Assembly: GCA_020249045.1 (NCBI GenBank)
Contig: JADCGK010000247.1
Coordinates: forward strand, 1 to 38,084
Source of the DNA: Azospirillum sp.
GTDB lineage: Bacteria; Pseudomonadota; Alphaproteobacteria; CACIAM-22H2
Length of the DNA stretch: 38,084 nucleotides
Direction: 5' to 3'
The notes beneath the pieces were generated by a model, which had not been told where the DNA came from, ran no database searches, and saw nothing but the letters and a program-made list of their open reading frames with translations. How positions within the stretch are numbered: position 1 is the first letter of the stretch; every line of letters starts with the position of its first letter. The position numbers and the translations under genes were made by a program. This document shows, one piece after another, positions 35,383 to 38,084 of the stretch.

Positions 35383-35726
35383 GCGCGGTCCTCCGGCTTT
35401 GCGAGTTTGCGCATCACGAGCGCCGTCACCGCGATCGTCGCCAGGGTCGACAGGATCAGCGCCCCGACGATCGCGGGCCACTCTGCCGCGACCAGATCGA
35501 AATGCAGGATGACGCCGACGCCCGCGGGCACGAACAGCAGCGACAGATGGTCGAGCAAACCTGCCGTCGTCTTGCCGAGCCCGTCGGGAATGCCGCCGCG
35601 CCAGGCGAGCAGGCCGAACAGAAGCGCCATGCCCACGACCGGTCCCGGCACGGGCAGGCCGGCGAGGCGCACGACGGCCTCGCCGATCAATTGGCAGACC
35701 AGCAGCAACGTCAGGTTTTCGATCAT
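35379..35726 (-). CDS. lrgA: LrgA/CidA family membrane protein
   Basis: 115 residues, mostly hydrophobic with four helices. The motifs LPVPGPVVGMALLFG and LLFVPAGVGVI are the CidA/LrgA signature. It is the small partner of LrgB, which overlaps it by 4 bases. Its own ATG overlaps the stop of the FAD dehydrogenase gene upstream (35723-35726), a strict three-gene coupling that suggests LrgAB carries a substrate or product of that dehydrogenase. Confidence 0.92.
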   Translation of the reverse strand: MIENLTLLLVCQLIGEAVVRLAGLPVPGPVVGMALLFGLLAWRGGIPDGLGKTTAGLLDHLSLLFVPAGVGVILHFDLVAAEWPAIVGALILSTLATIAVTALVMRKLAKPEDRA

Positions 35727-36928
35727 CGGGCGGCGCGCTCCGGCGCGAAACGGTCGGGCGAGAATTCGGCCAGATCGACGGGCGGCGCTGCGCCCGCGAC
35801 GAGGGCGGCCACCGCCCGCGCGGTGACGGGCGCCAGCGTGATGCCGTCGCCCTCGTGGCCGGCGGCGACGATGGCGTTGGCGACCTTGCGCGAGGCGCCG
35901 AGCAGCGGCTTCTTGTCCGGCACGAAGGGGCGCAGCCCCGCGAAGGCGCGCAAGATCGTGGTCGCCGCGAGCGCGGGCACGCGTTTGGCGCCTTCGGCCA
36001 AGATGGTGCGATAGCCTTCCGCCGAAACCTCGCGGTCGTAGCCGACGAACGTGCGCGTGTTGCCGATCAAATGCTGGCCGTGGGGCGTGCACTCCAGCGT
36101 GAAGCCGTAGCCCATGCGGATCAGCGGATCGTCGGATTTCGCGGCGAGTTCGGGATCGAGTTTGGCGGTCAGGTAGCGCGCCGAAACGAGGAAACGCGAC
36201 GCGAGTTTCTGGCCCCGCGCCGTCACCAGCAATTCGCCCCGGCGCGGGATCACCGGCAGCTCGAGCCCGGCGAGCGCGCCCAGTTCGCGGCTCCAGATTC
36301 CGGCGCACAGCACATAGCGCTCGGCGCGCAGTTCCACGCGCTCGCCGTCCGCATCCTCGATCTCCACGCGCGCGATGCGCCCGCCGGACACGTCGAAGGC
36401 GAGGGGGCGCGACTTCCAATGCGTGTCCACGCCCTTGGCGCGCGCCGCGTCCAGCAAGGCGATGACGGCGAGGTAGGGCGTGACGGCGGCTTCGCCCGGC
36501 ACGTCGAGCGCGCCGTGCAGCGCCGGCGACAATTCCGGCTCGATTTCCAGCATGCCGATCCGGCCGACGACGTGGGTTTCGATCCCCTGGTCGTTCAGCA
36601 ACGCGGCGTGCGCCGCCATTTTGTCGAGTTCGTCCTCGCGCTCGATCAGCATCAAGCCGCCCGCGCGATGGTATTCGAAGCGCTCGGCGCCCAGCTCGCC
36701 CGCCCAATCGCGCCACAGCTTCTGGCTTGCGATCGCCAAGCGCATCGCCGCGCCCGGCGTTTTGGTGCAGACCGAGACGAACCCGTCGCAAGCCCCCGAC
36801 GTGCCCGAGGCGGGCAACGCACGGTCGAACAGCGCCACCCGGCGCCCGGCTTTCGCCAACTCGTAGGCGCAACCGGCTCCCATGATCCCGGCGCCGAAAA
36901 TCGCGATCTCGGTCTCGATGCGGCGCAT
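35723..36928 (-). CDS. FAD-dependent amino-acid/opine-type dehydrogenase (DadA/HcnC-like)
   Basis: 401 residues of the D-amino-acid oxidase superfamily. The FAD-binding IAIFGAGIMGAGCAYELAKAG is at about residues 8-28 (19 bases apart from the start). Later RRGELLVTARG and GHEGDGITLAPVTARAV (C-terminal FAD contact, about 366-382) are present. Together with the divergent ferredoxin/FAD gene it forms the subunit set known from HcnABC hydrogen cyanide synthase, opine oxidase and heteromeric D-hydroxyproline dehydrogenase. Ribosome site aaaggaa precedes the ATG. The substrate is probably a D- or cyclic amino acid or an opine. Confidence 0.88.
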   Translation of the reverse strand: MRRIETEIAIFGAGIMGAGCAYELAKAGRRVALFDRALPASGTSGACDGFVSVCTKTPGAAMRLAIASQKLWRDWAGELGAERFEYHRAGGLMLIEREDELDKMAAHAALLNDQGIETHVVGRIGMLEIEPELSPALHGALDVPGEAAVTPYLAVIALLDAARAKGVDTHWKSRPLAFDVSGGRIARVEIEDADGERVELRAERYVLCAGIWSRELGALAGLELPVIPRRGELLVTARGQKLASRFLVSARYLTAKLDPELAAKSDDPLIRMGYGFTLECTPHGQHLIGNTRTFVGYDREVSAEGYRTILAEGAKRVPALAATTILRAFAGLRPFVPDKKPLLGASRKVANAIVAAGHEGDGITLAPVTARAVAALVAGAAPPVDLAEFSPDRFAPERAAR

Positions 36929-36979
36929 GGTTCCTTTCCCTTGGCGACGACCCGGAATCCGTGACAGGTTCGGCCGCCC
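36929..36979. promoter_or_regulatory. Divergent promoter region of the dehydrogenase genes
   Basis: Only 51 bases separate the divergent FAD dehydrogenase (minus) and the ferredoxin-FAD fusion (plus), so the two promoters must overlap each other or lie partly in the genes, implying joint regulation. No clear -35/-10 pair or operator stands out. Confidence 0.35.
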
Positions 36980-38084
36980 ATGTCCACGCGCTTCCGCCGT
37001 CTCAGCGATGCAACCGACGTCGAAATCTCGGTCGACGGCCGCAAGGTTCGTGCGCGGCGCGGGGAAAGCGTCGCGGCCGCCATGCTGGTTGCGGGGATCG
37101 ACGCGTGCGGCGTCGATCCGGCCGGCAGGCCGCGCGGGCCCGCCTGCATGATGGGATCGTGCTTCCAATGCGCCTGCGCGATCGACGGCGTCGCCGACGC
37201 GCGCGCGTGCCGCGTGCGCGTGGCTGCGGACACCGAGATTGCAACGGGCCCGGCGCGTGGTGCTGCGCGCGAGGCGGCCGGACCGCGCGAGGATTCGTGC
37301 GACGTGGCGGTCGTCGGCGCGGGCCCGGCGGGCGGGGCGTGCGCGCTCGCGCTCGCCGCCGAAGGTCTGCGCGTGGCGCTGATCGACGACAACGACGCCG
37401 CCGGCGGTCAGATTTGGCGCAAGCGCTTCGATGCCGAAACGGGCGGCGGGGCGTGGTTGCGCGGCCGGTTGGACGCCGCGCGCGGGGCGATAGACCATCG
37501 CAAAGGCGTCGAAGTGCTCGGCCGCCGCGCCGATGGCGCGCTTTTGCTCGCCGATCGCGACGGCCGCGGCGCCGTGCTCGCCGCCGCGTCGCTGGTGATC
37601 GCGACCGGCGCGCTCGAAGTGCCCAATGTCGTGCCGGGCTGGACCGCGCCCGGCGTGCTCCACTTGGGTGCGCTTCAGGTTTTGGCGAAGGCGGACGGGG
37701 TCGTGCCGGCGGGGGCCGTGCTGCTGGCCGGCGCGGGGCCTCTGCTTTACGTGGTCGCCGACGATCTGCGCGCACTGGGATGCGAAATCGCCGCCGTCGT
37801 CGACGCGGCGCCGTTTCCGGATTTGCGGACGCTGGGCGCGTTGATGAACGCGCCGGGCCTGTTGCGCCAGGCGATCGGGTATGAGTGGCGCTTGCGCCGC
37901 GCGGGCGTGCCGATCCTGCGTCGCCGCGTGCTCGACCGGATCGACGCGGATAGCGGCACATTGGTCGCGACGATCCGCAATCTGGCCAACGGCGAGGTCC
38001 ACGCGCGCAAAGTCGCGGTCGTGGGGACGAGTTTGGGCTTGCGGCCGAACGTCGAACTCGCGGGGCAGGCGGGTTGCGCGCTCG
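36980..38084 (+). CDS. 2Fe-2S ferredoxin domain fused to FAD oxidoreductase (HcnA-HcnB/OoxA type), 3' end cut
   Basis: 368 residues are visible and the frame runs off the window. Residues 1-90 are a plant-type 2Fe-2S domain with Cys56, Cys61, Cys64 and Cys77 (GPACMMGSCFQCACAIDG, spacing C-x4-C-x2-C-x12-C). Residues from about 100 are an FAD/NAD-binding oxidoreductase with DVAVVGAGPAGGACALALAA and later LLAGAGPLLYVVADDL. In HcnA/HcnB and in heteromeric hydroxyproline dehydrogenases these are separate small and medium subunits; here they are fused. With the divergent HcnC/DadA-like gene it likely makes an electron-transferring dehydrogenase of amino acids or opines. No stop codon occurs before 38084. 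Confidence 0.88.
   Translation, partial: MSTRFRRLSDATDVEISVDGRKVRARRGESVAAAMLVAGIDACGVDPAGRPRGPACMMGSCFQCACAIDGVADARACRVRVAADTEIATGPARGAAREAAGPREDSCDVAVVGAGPAGGACALALAAEGLRVALIDDNDAAGGQIWRKRFDAETGGGAWLRGRLDAARGAIDHRKGVEVLGRRADGALLLADRDGRGAVLAAASLVIATGALEVPNVVPGWTAPGVLHLGALQVLAKADGVVPAGAVLLAGAGPLLYVVADDLRALGCEIAAVVDAAPFPDLRTLGALMNAPGLLRQAIGYEWRLRRAGVPILRRRVLDRIDADSGTLVATIRNLANGEVHARKVAVVGTSLGLRPNVELAGQAGCAL

Overview
The window is a dense, GC-rich (by eye around two thirds G+C) bacterial chromosome segment with short intergenic gaps and many ATGA, GTGA and TTGA start/stop overlaps. The gene set points to an alphaproteobacterium, perhaps Rhodospirillales-like: aspartate/glutamate leucyltransferase Bpt, an LdtR-type MarR regulator, a TRAP 2-oxoacid transporter, BioY and a cysteine-poor Mg-type HemB. 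The order-level placement is inference. No phage, insertion sequence, CRISPR or integrase is visible. No gene-free stretch exceeds about 250 bases.

Layout. 1-4663 is one long minus-strand run: ykgJ-like, map, radC, a three-gene nitrile hydratase (beta subunit split in two, then a cobalt-type alpha) and purB, which leaves the window. 4694-5927 on the plus strand carries a CinA-type molybdopterin-binding domain protein, tRNA-Leu(UAA) and a small unknown gene. 5924-7629 (minus) has rimO and a coupled small unknown gene. A small membrane protein (7772-8098, plus) converges on a methyltransferase-like gene (minus). Between them lies a tandem array of perfect hairpins whose loops are runs of G ending in T, the most unusual structure in the window. 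A rhomboid protease is coupled to the methyltransferase-like gene.

10085-19919 is all plus strand: kup, a Vat/CatB-type acyltransferase, a small membrane protein, an exported dienelactone-hydrolase-like protein, an L,D-transpeptidase, a MepK-like DUF882 endopeptidase, bioY, and the membrane subunits dctQ and dctM of a TRAP transporter. The binding protein gene dctP faces them across a strong shared terminator. 21269-29109 is all minus strand: an RDD membrane protein with bpt, an orphan motB, and a tightly overlapped four-gene operon (two EamA transporters, a CaiB/BaiF CoA-transferase, a penicillin-acylase-family Ntn hydrolase).

29200-30998 (plus) holds two alpha/beta hydrolases. These converge on hemB through a 103-bp palindromic element with 24-bp perfect arms that contains or touches both stop codons. 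Then come the valine-degradation pair HIBCH and HIBADH and an LdtR-like regulator. The right end holds an operon of an FAD amino-acid/opine-type dehydrogenase with LrgA and LrgB, divergent from a gene fusing a 2Fe-2S ferredoxin domain to an FAD oxidoreductase (cut by the window edge). Together these look like an HcnABC/OoxAB/D-hydroxyproline-dehydrogenase-type complex with an LrgAB organic-acid transporter.

Themes: periplasm and cell-wall remodelling (L,D-transpeptidase, MepK-like, LdtR), organic-acid and amino-acid uptake and oxidation (TRAP, LrgAB, FAD dehydrogenases, valine pathway), and amide/nitrile chemistry (nitrile hydratase, Ntn hydrolase with CoA-transferase).
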